Positions 1-6,107 of a DNA stretch of 33,148 nt are shown in pieces. Source of the stretch: Thermoanaerobacterales bacterium (GTDB taxonomy: Bacteria > Actinomycetota > Acidimicrobiia > Acidimicrobiales > JACDCH01). The translations under genes and the position numbers were made by a program. Where the stretch lies: assembly GCA_017577565.1 (NCBI GenBank), contig PKRH01000025.1, forward strand, positions 1 to 33,148, given 5' to 3'. Each line of letters starts with the position of its first letter. The first letter of the stretch is position 1. The notes under the pieces are model-generated. The model saw only the letters and a program-made list of their open reading frames with translations, was not told where the DNA came from and made no database searches.

Positions 1-1
1 G

Positions 2-271
2 CTGGTCGTGTGGGGCCTGCTGCTCGGCGTCGTCGTGCTGGTGGCCGCCGGCCTCGACCGGGAGGGTCGCGTGGCCCCCCGGCTGTGCGGGGCGGCGATC
101 GCGCTCGCCGCGCTGGCGCTGCACGTCGGGTCGGCGAACGACTACTTCGGCGAGGAGCTGTCCCCCGCCGACCCCGGGCCCGCCGTGTGGGCCGGGGCCG
201 TGGGCCTGCTGCTGGTGGCGGTGGGCTGCGCCGTCGGCACCCGCGACGAGCGCGTGCCGGCTCGGGTCTGA
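2..271 (+). CDS. C-terminal part of a membrane protein (5' end outside window)
   Basis: The open frame runs in from the left edge without a convincing start (a GTG at 8 is in frame, but the hydrophobic segment begins before it) and stops at TGA 269-271. About 90 residues are visible. There are roughly three hydrophobic stretches separated by a short acidic, proline-rich loop, and the end is charged. This suggests the last membrane helices of an integral membrane protein. I do not recognise the family. It converges on the peroxidase gene with about 30 bp between the stops. Confidence 0.6.
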   Translation: MVVWGLLLGVVVLVAAGLDREGRVAPRLCGAAIALAALALHVGSANDYFGEELSPADPGPAVWAGAVGLLLVAVGCAVGTRDERVPARV

Positions 272-302
272 ACGGCGCGGGCGAGCCCGGGCCGTCCGCG
301 GC

Positions 303-1211
303 TCAGCCGGGCACGAACGCCTCGACCGGCGGGGCCACGTACCACGCGCTGGCGTGGCAGCTCGAGATGTCGGTGAGGCGGTCGCGCACCCCGTCGCCGA
401 TGCCGACCATGCGTTCCAGCATCCTGGCGAGCCGGTCGACATCGGGGCTGAAGGCCACGAACTCGAGCCCGTGCTCGAGCACGCCGCCGTAGGCGACCGA
501 CCGCCGGAAGATCTGCAGCTCCTCGCCGTGCTCGTCGTCGATCGAGACCCGGCTGATGTGGGCACGCGGCGAGCGCCGGTCGCGGGGGATCGCCTCGCCG
601 GTCAGCCGGTTGCGGCCGATCACCTGGTCCTTCTCCTCGTCGTCGAGCGCCTGGAAGGCCGCCAGGTCGTGCACCCAGTGCTGGACGAGCACGACGCTGC
701 TGCCGGCGCCGGGCCGGCCCTCGGGGACGGCGACCAGCTCGATGGCCCGGTCCACCGGGGGGTTCTCGGTGCCGTCCTCGAAGCCGGTCAGGTCGCGGCT
801 GGCCTGGTAGGTGAAGCACGGCCGCTCGACGGCGACGGTGGCCACCCCCTGGAGGCACTCGTCGGTCGCCAGCGCGACGTCGAACACCGCGTCCGGCTGG
901 GCCGAGTGCAACCACACCCACAGGTCGTGCTGGTCGGCGGGGATGCAGGTCCCGTCCGGGCCCTCCAGGGTCTCGAACGGGCCCACACCCTCGGGCAGCC
1001 ACCTGGGGGCGATGCGCGCGCACAGCTCGCTGCCGAGGCCCACGACGATGTTGACGCCGGCGATCGTCGTCGCGTGCTCGCGGATGCGCTGCAGCGCGCC
1101 GAGCACCTCGGGCGCCGGCGCGTCGGGGGCGACGTCGAAGTGCAGGTGGTGGTGGGACCGGGTGCCGACGGCGAAGATCCCGGGCTGGAGCGTGGGTCGC
1201 ATGGCCGTCAT
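303..1211 (-). CDS. Dyp-type heme peroxidase (class B / YfeX-like)
   Basis: Dye-decolourising-type peroxidases use H2O2 and a b-type heme to oxidise dyes, porphyrinogens or phenolics. The 302-residue length fits the short class B/P group. The family signature GFEDG lies at residues 143-147 (distal Asp146), followed by TENP. His218 in AHISRV is the expected proximal heme ligand. Arg236 in IFRRSVAYG is the expected distal Arg; the Asn seen two positions later in DypB-type enzymes is Ser here. There is no Tat or Sec signal, so it is probably cytoplasmic or an encapsulin cargo; no encapsulin gene is in the window and no cargo peptide is recognised at the C-terminus. An ATG at 1202 (M4) is an alternative start. 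Confidence 0.9.
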   Translation of the reverse strand: MTAMRPTLQPGIFAVGTRSHHHLHFDVAPDAPAPEVLGALQRIREHATTIAGVNIVVGLGSELCARIAPRWLPEGVGPFETLEGPDGTCIPADQHDLWVWLHSAQPDAVFDVALATDECLQGVATVAVERPCFTYQASRDLTGFEDGTENPPVDRAIELVAVPEGRPGAGSSVVLVQHWVHDLAAFQALDDEEKDQVIGRNRLTGEAIPRDRRSPRAHISRVSIDDEHGEELQIFRRSVAYGGVLEHGLEFVAFSPDVDRLARMLERMVGIGDGVRDRLTDISSCHASAWYVAPPVEAFVPG

Positions 1212-1314
1212 CCAACCACGGGTCGCGCACCGCGCGCGACGGCGCCCGGCCCGACCCGAGGTGGGGCCGGGCGGGCGCCGAGGCGGTGTCGCGGCCGTCG
1301 GGCGGGCGGCCGGG

Positions 1315-1890
1315 TCAGGACCCCTGCTGGTCGTCCTGCTGCAGGATGGCGGACACCTCGAACTCGAGGGTGACCTTCTCGCTCACGAGCACGCCGCCGG
1401 TCTCGAGGGGCGCGTTCCAGGTGAGGCCCCAGTCCTTGCGGTTGACGACGACGCTGCCCTCCAGGCCGAGGCGGGTGTTGCCGAAGGGGTCGACGGCCGT
1501 GCCCGTGTACTCGAGGTCGAAGGTGACCGGCCGGGTGATGCCCTTGATGGTGAGGTCGCCGGTCACCCGGTAGGTCGTGTCGTCCACCTGCTCGACCGCC
1601 GAGCTGCGGAACTCGATGGTCGGGTGGTTCTCCATGTCGAAGAAGTCGTTGCTGCGCAGGTGGGCGTCGCGGTCGGCGTTCCGGGTGTCGATGCTCGCGG
1701 CCTGGATCGTGAGCGACAGGTGGGACCGCGACGGGTCCTCGGCGTCGAAGTAGCCGGTGCCCTCGTACTCGTTGAACGAGCCCCGGACCTTCGTGACCAT
1801 CGCGTGCCGGGCCACGAAGCCGATGCGGCTGTGGGCGGGGTCGATGGCGTAGGTGCCGGTGGGGGCCCTGGTGATGGTGGCGTCGCTCAT
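1315..1890 (-). CDS. YceI family lipocalin-like protein
   Basis: YceI proteins are beta-barrels that bind polyisoprenoid-type lipids. The 191-residue product begins around GTYAIDPAHSRIGF, which is the family N-terminus, and contains FDMENHPTIEFRS and the GDLTIKGITRPV signature. The start at 1890 is preferred over an upstream GTG (1968) because GGAGGA precedes it at normal spacing and homology begins shortly after. There is no signal peptide, so it is probably a cytoplasmic form. It is divergent from a MarR gene, and two TGACRTGTCA boxes lie in the gap, so control by that MarR protein is likely (inference). Confidence 0.9.
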   Translation of the reverse strand: MSDATITRAPTGTYAIDPAHSRIGFVARHAMVTKVRGSFNEYEGTGYFDAEDPSRSHLSLTIQAASIDTRNADRDAHLRSNDFFDMENHPTIEFRSSAVEQVDDTTYRVTGDLTIKGITRPVTFDLEYTGTAVDPFGNTRLGLEGSVVVNRKDWGLTWNAPLETGGVLVSEKVTLEFEVSAILQQDDQQGS

Positions 1891-1923
1891 GGTCTGTCTT
1901 CCTCCGTGGCGGGACGAGTTCGA

Positions 1924-1967
1924 TGACGTGTCAACCACTAGGGTGCCGGCAGATCGGTGACATGTCA
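1924..1967. promoter_or_regulatory. Two palindromic operator boxes between yceI and marR
   Basis: TGACATGTCA (1958-1967) is a perfect 10-bp palindrome. TGACGTGTCA (1924-1933) differs by one base. Both are followed by AACC, giving 13-bp direct repeats with centres 34 bp apart. The right box contains the -35 (GTGACA, 1957-1962) of the marR promoter. On the other strand both boxes read TTGACA at their edge. This is the layout expected for a MarR-family autorepressor that also controls yceI. The binding protein is inferred from position only. Confidence 0.75.
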
Positions 1968-1985
1968 ACCTTCTTCCCCTATCCT
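1957..1985 (+). promoter_or_regulatory. marR promoter, leaderless
   Basis: The -35 is GTGACA at 1957-1962, the spacer is exactly 17 bp, and the -10 is TATCCT at 1980-1985. The ATG of the MarR gene follows 6 nt later, so the transcript should begin at or next to the start codon. The -35 overlaps the right operator box. Confidence 0.7.
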
Positions 1986-1991
1986 GGCGCC

Positions 1992-2501
1992 ATGACCGAG
2001 GTCCGGTGGCTCGACGAGCGCGAGGCGCGCGCCTGGCGCGCCCTCCAGGCCGTGCAGCTGCGCCTGACCTCGCAGCTGAGCCGCGAGCTGGCAGCCGACT
2101 CCGAGCTCTCCTACCCCGACTACACGGTCCTCGTCGTGCTCACCGACCAGCCGGACGGCCGGCTCCGCGCCTACCAGCTCGGACGGGAGCTCGGCTGGGA
2201 GAAGAGCCGGGTCTCGCACCACGTCTCGCGCATGGAGGCCCGGGGGCTCGTCCGCCGCGAGCGCTGCCCCAGCGACCAGCGGGGCGCCTACGTGGTCGTG
2301 ACCGAGCGGGGCCGCGCCGCCATCGAGGCCGCGGCGCCCGGGCACGTGGCCGCCGTGCGCCGCTACTTCGTCGACCGGCTGACGCCCGAGCAGCTCGACG
2401 CCCTGGCCGAGATGATGACCACCGTGCTCGAGGGCCTGGAGGCCGCGTGCGAGGGCGACTGCGACGGCCACACCGGCATCGCGCGAGGAGGACGGCGATG
2501 A
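1992..2501 (+). CDS. MarR family transcriptional regulator
   Basis: This is a 169-residue winged-helix regulator. The recognition region is AYQLGRELGWEKSRVSHHVSRMEARGLVRR, followed by the wing (CPSDQRGAYVVVTERGR) and a C-terminal dimerisation helix rich in acidic residues. MarR proteins usually repress their own and neighbouring genes and release DNA on binding phenolic ligands or on oxidation. The start at 1992 is chosen because a -10 box ends 6 nt upstream. The open frame extends upstream to 1923 but only through the operator. It overlaps the dioxygenase gene by ATGA, so the two are co-translated. The C-terminal tail contains one Cys. Confidence 0.92.
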   Translation: MTEVRWLDEREARAWRALQAVQLRLTSQLSRELAADSELSYPDYTVLVVLTDQPDGRLRAYQLGRELGWEKSRVSHHVSRMEARGLVRRERCPSDQRGAYVVVTERGRAAIEAAAPGHVAAVRRYFVDRLTPEQLDALAEMMTTVLEGLEAACEGDCDGHTGIARGGRR

Positions 2502-3364
2502 CCGCACCGTCGGGGGCGCTCGCCCCCGTGGCCTTCCTCGGCCACGGCAACCCGATGAACGCGCTGGAGCGGAACCGCTACACCGAGGCGTGGCGGGCCT
2601 TCGGCGAGAGCGTCCCCCGCCCCCGGGCCGTGCTCGTCGTGTCCGCGCACTGGTACATCAACGCCACGGCGGTCACGGCGATGGCCCGGCCCCGGACGAT
2701 CCACGACTTCTACGGCTTCCCGGACGAGCTGTTCGCCGTGCAGTACCCGGCGCCCGGCGACCCCGAGCTGGCCGAGGAGGTCGCCGACCTCCTGCACCCC
2801 ACCTGGGTCGGCCTCGACGCCGACAGCTGGGGCCTCGACCACGGCACCTGGTCGGTGCTCGTCCACGCCTTCCCCGAGGCCGACGTGCCGGTGCTGCAGC
2901 TCTCCGTCAACGCCCAGAAGCCGCTCGAGCACCACCTCGAGCTCGGCGCCGCGCTCGCGCCGCTGCGGGAGCGCGGTGTCGTGATCGTCGGCAGCGGGAA
3001 CGTCGTGCACAACCTGCGGCTGGTCGACTGGTCGCAGCCCGACCTGGCCTTCCCCTGGGCGCGGGACTTCGACGAGGAGGTGCGGGAGGTCATGGCCTCG
3101 TCGCCCGCCGACGTCCTGCGGGTGGTCCGCCACGAGGCCTACCGGCTCGCCGTGCCGACGCCCGACCACTTCATCCCCCTGCTCTACGTGGCCGGCCTGG
3201 CGAGCGCCGCCGGCCGCCCCGCCGTCCCGCTGGTCGAGGGGTACGCGATGGGGTCGCTGTCGATGACCGCCTACGCCGTCGACGACCACGCCCCGGCCGA
3301 GGTCGAGCCCGAGCCGGGGGCGCCACCGCTCGACGGCACCCCGGCCGACGCGTCGAACATCTGA
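2498..3364 (+). CDS. DODA-type extradiol dioxygenase (4,5-DOPA dioxygenase-like, YgiD family)
   Basis: Enzymes of this class III extradiol family open catecholic rings using a non-heme metal. The 288-residue protein has the expected metal-site histidines: FLGHGNP (His16), SAHWY (His51) and GSGNVVHN (His171). DHFIPL (His224) and LDHGTW (His115) are further conserved sites. The start ATG overlaps the marR stop (ATGA) and follows GAGGAGGA. Pairing with a MarR regulator and a YceI protein suggests induction by a phenolic or quinone-like compound (inference). The true substrate cannot be told from sequence; many YgiD homologues have no known physiological substrate. Confidence 0.9.
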   Translation: MTAPSGALAPVAFLGHGNPMNALERNRYTEAWRAFGESVPRPRAVLVVSAHWYINATAVTAMARPRTIHDFYGFPDELFAVQYPAPGDPELAEEVADLLHPTWVGLDADSWGLDHGTWSVLVHAFPEADVPVLQLSVNAQKPLEHHLELGAALAPLRERGVVIVGSGNVVHNLRLVDWSQPDLAFPWARDFDEEVREVMASSPADVLRVVRHEAYRLAVPTPDHFIPLLYVAGLASAAGRPAVPLVEGYAMGSLSMTAYAVDDHAPAEVEPEPGAPPLDGTPADASNI

Positions 3365-3376
3365 GCCGGGCTCCCG

Positions 3377-4093
3377 TCAGAGCCGGGCGAGCGTCTCGGC
3401 GACGAACCGCTCGGCGCCGGCCTTGTCGACCCCCGCGGTCGTGAGCGGCCCGTCCTCGGGCTCGGCGTCGAGCAGCGCGAGCAGCAGGTGCTCGGTGCCG
3501 ATGTAGTTGTGCCCGAGCCGGAGCGCCTCGCGGAGCGTCAGCTCGAGCACCTTGCGGGCCTCGAGGCCGTAGGGGACGAGCCCCTCCCGCGGCTCGCCGG
3601 GGGGCGGCAACGCGGCGGTGGCCAGCTCGCGGACCGCGTCCAGCGTCGTGCCGGCGTCCTCGATGGCGCGGGCGGCGATGGCCTCGGGCTGGGTGAGCAG
3701 CCCGAGGACGAGGTGGGCCGGCGCGACCTCGGGGTGGCCGGCCCGGCGGGCGTGGTCGTGGGCGGCCAGGACGGCCTGCCTCGCCCGGGGCGTGAACCGG
3801 GCGAAGTCGGTGTGGGCGTCGAGCTCGGTGATGTCCCCGGGGGCCTTGGGCAGGAAGCGCTTGCGGGCCGCCTGCTTGGTCACGCCCATCGCCCGGCCGA
3901 TGTCGGTCCACGACGCCCCGGCCCGGCGGGCCTGGTCGACGAAGTGCCCGATCAGGTGGTCGGCCAGCTCGCCGAGGTGGTCGGCCACCTCCATCGCGCT
4001 CTGCAGCTGGGCCAGGACGTCGTCGTGCGCCCCCCGGATCGCCTCGATGAGGTCGTCGAGGCGGATCGGGACGGGGTTCCCCTGCGGTGCCAT
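3377..4093 (-). CDS. HTH plus tandem Clp N-terminal repeat protein (no AAA+ domain)
   Basis: The protein has 238 residues. Residues 12-60 are helical. Residues 61-80 (SWTDIGRAMGVTKQAARKRF) form a clear helix-turn-helix. Two Clp-N type repeats follow at about 99-160 (FTPRARQAVLAAHDHARR...HLVLGLL) and 176-238 (GLEARKVLELTLREALRLGHNYIGTEHLLLALL). There is no Walker motif, so this is not a Clp unfoldase. Similar proteins are common in actinobacteria but uncharacterised as far as I know. The two palindromes at the start codon (4094-4142) suggest an autoregulating DNA-binding protein whose Clp-N domains sense a protein or phosphorylated ligand (inference). Confidence 0.88.
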   Translation of the reverse strand: MAPQGNPVPIRLDDLIEAIRGAHDDVLAQLQSAMEVADHLGELADHLIGHFVDQARRAGASWTDIGRAMGVTKQAARKRFLPKAPGDITELDAHTDFARFTPRARQAVLAAHDHARRAGHPEVAPAHLVLGLLTQPEAIAARAIEDAGTTLDAVRELATAALPPPGEPREGLVPYGLEARKVLELTLREALRLGHNYIGTEHLLLALLDAEPEDGPLTTAGVDKAGAERFVAETLARL

Positions 4094-4142
4094 GCGACAA
4101 CCCTAGGTTGTCGATCTGCTGGCGACAACCCTGGGTTGTCGC
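4094..4142. promoter_or_regulatory. Twin palindromic operators covering the Clp-N/HTH gene promoter
   Basis: Two copies of CGACAACC-N3-GGTTGTCG lie at 4095-4113 and 4123-4141. The second extends to a 21-bp palindrome (4122-4142) broken only at its central base. Their centres are 28 bp apart. Read on the minus strand, the outer copy contains a -35 (TTGTCG, 4123-4128). After a 17-bp spacer the inner copy contains the -10 (TAGGGT, 4100-4105), and the ATG follows 6 nt later. Both promoter elements are therefore buried in operators, and the mRNA should be leaderless. Confidence 0.85.
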
Positions 4143-4167
4143 TCGCCCCCGGACGGGCCACGGGTTC

Positions 4168-4473
4168 GTGAACGTCAGCCTGTGGCGGGGCAGCTGGTGC
4201 GCCGAGACGTTCCACCTGTCGCCGGCAGGCGCCGCCGAGCTGGTGTCGTTCCTGGTCCCGTCGTTCGCGGCGTCCGTGCCCCAGCCGCAGGGGGAGGCGC
4301 CGCGCCTGCGCGCCGTCCCGCCGTCCCGCGGCCGGCCGGCGCGGCCGCGCCCGCCGCTCGCGGACCGGCTCCGCGCCCGCGTCGCCGACGCCCTCGAGCG
4401 CACCGCCGCGGCGGTGCGCCCCCGTCCTGAGGCGGCCCCCGGGCGGATCGCGCCCGGGCCCCGGACGCGGTGA
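4168..4473 (+). CDS. Small hypothetical protein
   Basis: GTG 4168 opens a 101-residue frame. The N-terminal 40 residues look like a folded beta/alpha unit (VNVSLWRGSWCAETFHLSP, then AAELVSFLVPSFA), followed by a basic, proline-rich tail. I do not recognise a family. In favour of a real gene: a compositionally protein-like N-terminus, position divergent from the Clp-N gene with the palindromes between, and a perfect hairpin starting at its stop codon. Against: no clear Shine-Dalgarno site and a low-complexity tail. The frame is open up to 4087, but that part only reads through the operators. Confidence 0.45.
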   Translation: MNVSLWRGSWCAETFHLSPAGAAELVSFLVPSFAASVPQPQGEAPRLRAVPPSRGRPARPRPPLADRLRARVADALERTAAAVRPRPEAAPGRIAPGPRTR

Positions 4474-4499
4474 CGACCAGCCCGGGGCGGCTGGTCGTC
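4472..4499. terminator. Hairpin terminator shared by tRNA array and small ORF
   Basis: GACGACCAGCC (4472-4482) and GGCTGGTCGTC (4489-4499) form a perfect 11-bp stem with a 6-nt loop. It begins 3 nt beyond the CCA end of tRNA-Phe on the minus strand and overlaps the stop of the plus-strand small ORF. There is no T tract, which is common in very GC-rich actinobacteria. Confidence 0.65.
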
Positions 4500-4501
4500 G
4501 G

Positions 4502-4577
4502 TGGTGGTCGGGACCGGCGTCGATCCGGTGACCTTCCGCTTTTCAGGCGGACGCTCTGCCAACTGAGCTACCCGACC
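4502..4577 (-). tRNA. tRNA-Phe (GAA)
   Basis: Read on the minus strand: acceptor GGTCGGG pairs with CCCGACC, discriminator A, and CCA is encoded at 4504-4502. The D arm contains AGCTCAGTTGGCAGAGC. The anticodon stem TCCGC/GCGGA encloses loop CTGAAAA, giving anticodon GAA. The T arm contains the GGATCGACGCC loop region. It is 76 nt with CCA and is the last gene of a three-tRNA array. Confidence 0.95.
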
Positions 4578-4609
4578 AAGCGCTCCGCCCCCGGCCGGGG
4601 GCGGAGCGG

Positions 4610-4687
4610 TGGCGGTCCCGACGGGATTTGAACCCGCGGCCTCCGGCTTGACAGGCCGGCGTGCACTCCAAACTGCACCACGGGACC
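4610..4687 (-). tRNA. tRNA-Asp (GTC)
   Basis: Minus strand: acceptor GGTCCCG pairs with CGGGACC, discriminator G as expected for Asp, and encoded CCA at 4612-4610. The D arm is TGGTGCAGTTTGGAGTGCAC. The anticodon stem CCGGC/GCCGG holds loop CTGTCAA, giving GTC. The T loop is GGTTCAAATCC. It is 78 nt including CCA, in the middle of the array. Confidence 0.95.
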
Positions 4688-4709
4688 TCGATCTCGGTTG
4701 TCAAGTGTG

Positions 4710-4782
4710 CACCCCCAACGGGATTCGAACCCGTGTTACCGCCTTGAAAGGGCGGCGTCCTAGGCCGCTGGACGATGGGGGC
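4710..4782 (-). tRNA. tRNA-Glu (TTC)
   Basis: Minus strand: acceptor GCCCCCA pairs with TGGGGGT (first pair G-U), discriminator G. The anticodon stem CCGCC/GGCGG holds loop CTTTCAA, giving TTC. The T loop is GGTTCGAATCC. Unlike the other two tRNAs, CCA is not encoded (the next bases read CAC). It is the first gene of the array, nearest the promoter. Confidence 0.95.
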
Positions 4783-4808
4783 TCGAGCCGCCGCGGGAGC
4801 GGCCCAAC

Positions 4809-4836
4809 ACACTAGCAGCCCCCCGCCCGCTGCCAA
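4809..4836 (-). promoter_or_regulatory. Promoter of the Glu-Asp-Phe tRNA array
   Basis: On the minus strand the -35 is TTGGCA (4836-4831), the spacer is 16 bp, and the -10 is TAGTGT (4814-4809). The expected start is about 20 nt upstream of tRNA-Glu. This is one of the few promoters in the window with a good -35. Confidence 0.65.
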
Positions 4837-4885
4837 ATCGGGTGGTCAGGGGCCCGCACGGGAGCGGGCCCCGCCCGCCGGCCAC

Positions 4886-4891
4886 TAACCT
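4886..4891 (+). promoter_or_regulatory. -10 box TAACCT of lipoprotein gene
   Basis: TAACCT ends 9 nt before the ATG at 4901, and no Shine-Dalgarno site lies between. The transcript is probably leaderless or has a leader of 1-3 nt. Confidence 0.5.
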
Positions 4892-4900
4892 GCCGCCCCC

Positions 4901-5260
4901 ATGGACCGGTTCGGGATCGTGGCAGCCGCCCTGGTCGGGGCGGTGGCGCTGGCGGGGTGCGCGGGCGACAGCGCCGCCTCGCCGTCGGGCAGCACCGTCG
5001 CCCCCACCGATCTCCCGGCCTGCGAGGACGTCTACGTCGAGGGCGCGGTCATCGACAACGAGAACTTCGGCCTCGCGTGCACCCGGGGCGACGAGCTGCT
5101 CTCGCCCCGCCCGGTGCGGCTCGAGTGCAAGGACGGCCGCGAGCTGCTGTTCAACGAGCTGGCCTGGGGCTACTTCGGCGAGGGCATGCACATCACGCCC
5201 GAGGACGATCCGTCCAAGGTGCCCGAGGCCGAGGTCGACGAGTGCCTCGGCATCACCTGA
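4901..5260 (+). CDS. Small putative lipoprotein
   Basis: The protein has 119 residues with a short signal sequence and a lipobox VALAGC, with lipidated Cys at residue 20. A Ser/Ala/Thr-rich linker follows. The mature domain of about 80 residues has three further cysteines (ACEDV, LACTRG, LECKDG) and a fourth near the end (DECLGIT), consistent with two disulfides in an exported protein. I do not recognise the fold. It stands alone between the tRNA array promoter and the convergent DUF2017 gene. Confidence 0.75.
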   Translation: MDRFGIVAAALVGAVALAGCAGDSAASPSGSTVAPTDLPACEDVYVEGAVIDNENFGLACTRGDELLSPRPVRLECKDGRELLFNELAWGYFGEGMHITPEDDPSKVPEAEVDECLGIT

Positions 5261-5285
5261 GCCCCGACCGCCCGGCCCGCGCGGC

Positions 5286-5777
5286 TCAGCTCTCGGCGGC
5301 CGGCGGCAGGTCGGCGCTCAGCACGTCGACGACCTGCGACAGCAACCAGCCCAGGAACTCGTAGACCGCGTAGGCCGGCGCCATCGGGTCGGACGGGTCG
5401 AGCGCCGGCGGCTCCTCGTCGACGTCGAGCCGGGTGCCGAGCACCAGCCGGAGGGCGTTGAGCGTGGTCATCCACGCCGTCATCCCGCCCTCGTCGAGCT
5501 CGCGGCCGTCGAGGCTCTGCTCGACCGTGTCGAGGGCGGCCAGCCGCTGCTCGAGCAGCGTGTCCCGGGTCAGCACCTGGTAGCCGGCGTCCCGCTCGGC
5601 GTCGTCGGGGTAGGCCGGCGGGAACAGCCGGCGCACCGCCGGGTCGTCGGTCGAGGCCAGCAGCTGCTCGCGGAGCTGGCCGACGAGGTCGGCCACGAGG
5701 GCCCGCTCGTTCGGGCGCAGCTTGACCTGGTAGCGCCCCGGCCCCCGGCGCCTGGCCCGGTCGCGGTCGAACAGCAC
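5286..5777 (-). CDS. DUF2017 family protein
   Basis: This is a 163-residue, mostly helical soluble protein with a GTG start. It begins RYQVKLRPNERALVADLVGQLREQLL, the recognisable N-terminus of the actinobacterial DUF2017 family, and ends with a helix around EFLGWLLSQVVDVL. Its start lies 2 nt after the clpS stop, so the two are co-transcribed and probably translationally coupled. The clpS-DUF2017 pairing is widespread in actinobacteria and suggests a role in the Clp/N-end-rule pathway (inference). The biochemical function is unknown to me. Confidence 0.85.
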   Translation of the reverse strand: MLFDRDRARRRGPGRYQVKLRPNERALVADLVGQLREQLLASTDDPAVRRLFPPAYPDDAERDAGYQVLTRDTLLEQRLAALDTVEQSLDGRELDEGGMTAWMTTLNALRLVLGTRLDVDEEPPALDPSDPMAPAYAVYEFLGWLLSQVVDVLSADLPPAAES

Positions 5778-5779
5778 GG

Positions 5780-6091
5780 TCAGTCCTGCTGCATGGTGGC
5801 CCAGAGCCCGTGCTCGTGCAGCCGGAACACGTCGAGCTCGGCCTTCTCGCGGGTGCCGCTGGACACCACCGCCCGGCCCTCGTAGTGCACCTGCAGCATG
5901 AGCTTCTCGGCGACCTCGTAGGGGTAGCCGAACAGCTTCTGCAGGACGAAGGTGACGTAGGACATCAGGTTGATGGGGTCGTTCCAGACGATGACGACCC
6001 AGGGCCGGTCGGGGTCCGCGTCGGTGTCGCCGACCGGCTGGTCGGTCTCGACGGGGGCGGTCGCAGGACCGGCGGTCACCACGGGTCCCAT
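5780..6091 (-). CDS. clpS: ClpS, adaptor of the ClpAP/ClpCP protease
   Basis: ClpS delivers N-degron proteins to the Clp unfoldase. The 103-residue protein has a flexible N-terminus (1-30) and then the ClpS core: WVVIVWNDPINLMSYV with the Asn37-Asp38 pair that contacts the substrate N-terminus, MLQVHYEGRAVV with the conserved His69, and GTREKAELDVFRLHEHGLWATMQ at the end. ATG 6091 is used; longer readings only extend through the ctaA end. It lies 16 bp downstream of ctaA and directly upstream of DUF2017, so a ctaA-clpS-DUF2017 transcript is possible. Confidence 0.95.
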   Translation of the reverse strand: MGPVVTAGPATAPVETDQPVGDTDADPDRPWVVIVWNDPINLMSYVTFVLQKLFGYPYEVAEKLMLQVHYEGRAVVSSGTREKAELDVFRLHEHGLWATMQQD

Positions 6092-6107
6092 TGTCGCGCG
6101 CCGGGGG

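Noticed and set aside
4087..4167. N-terminal extension of the small ORF back to GTG 4087
   Set aside because: The extension translates the two palindromic operators and overlaps the start codon of the opposite gene. Protein-like sequence begins only at 4168.
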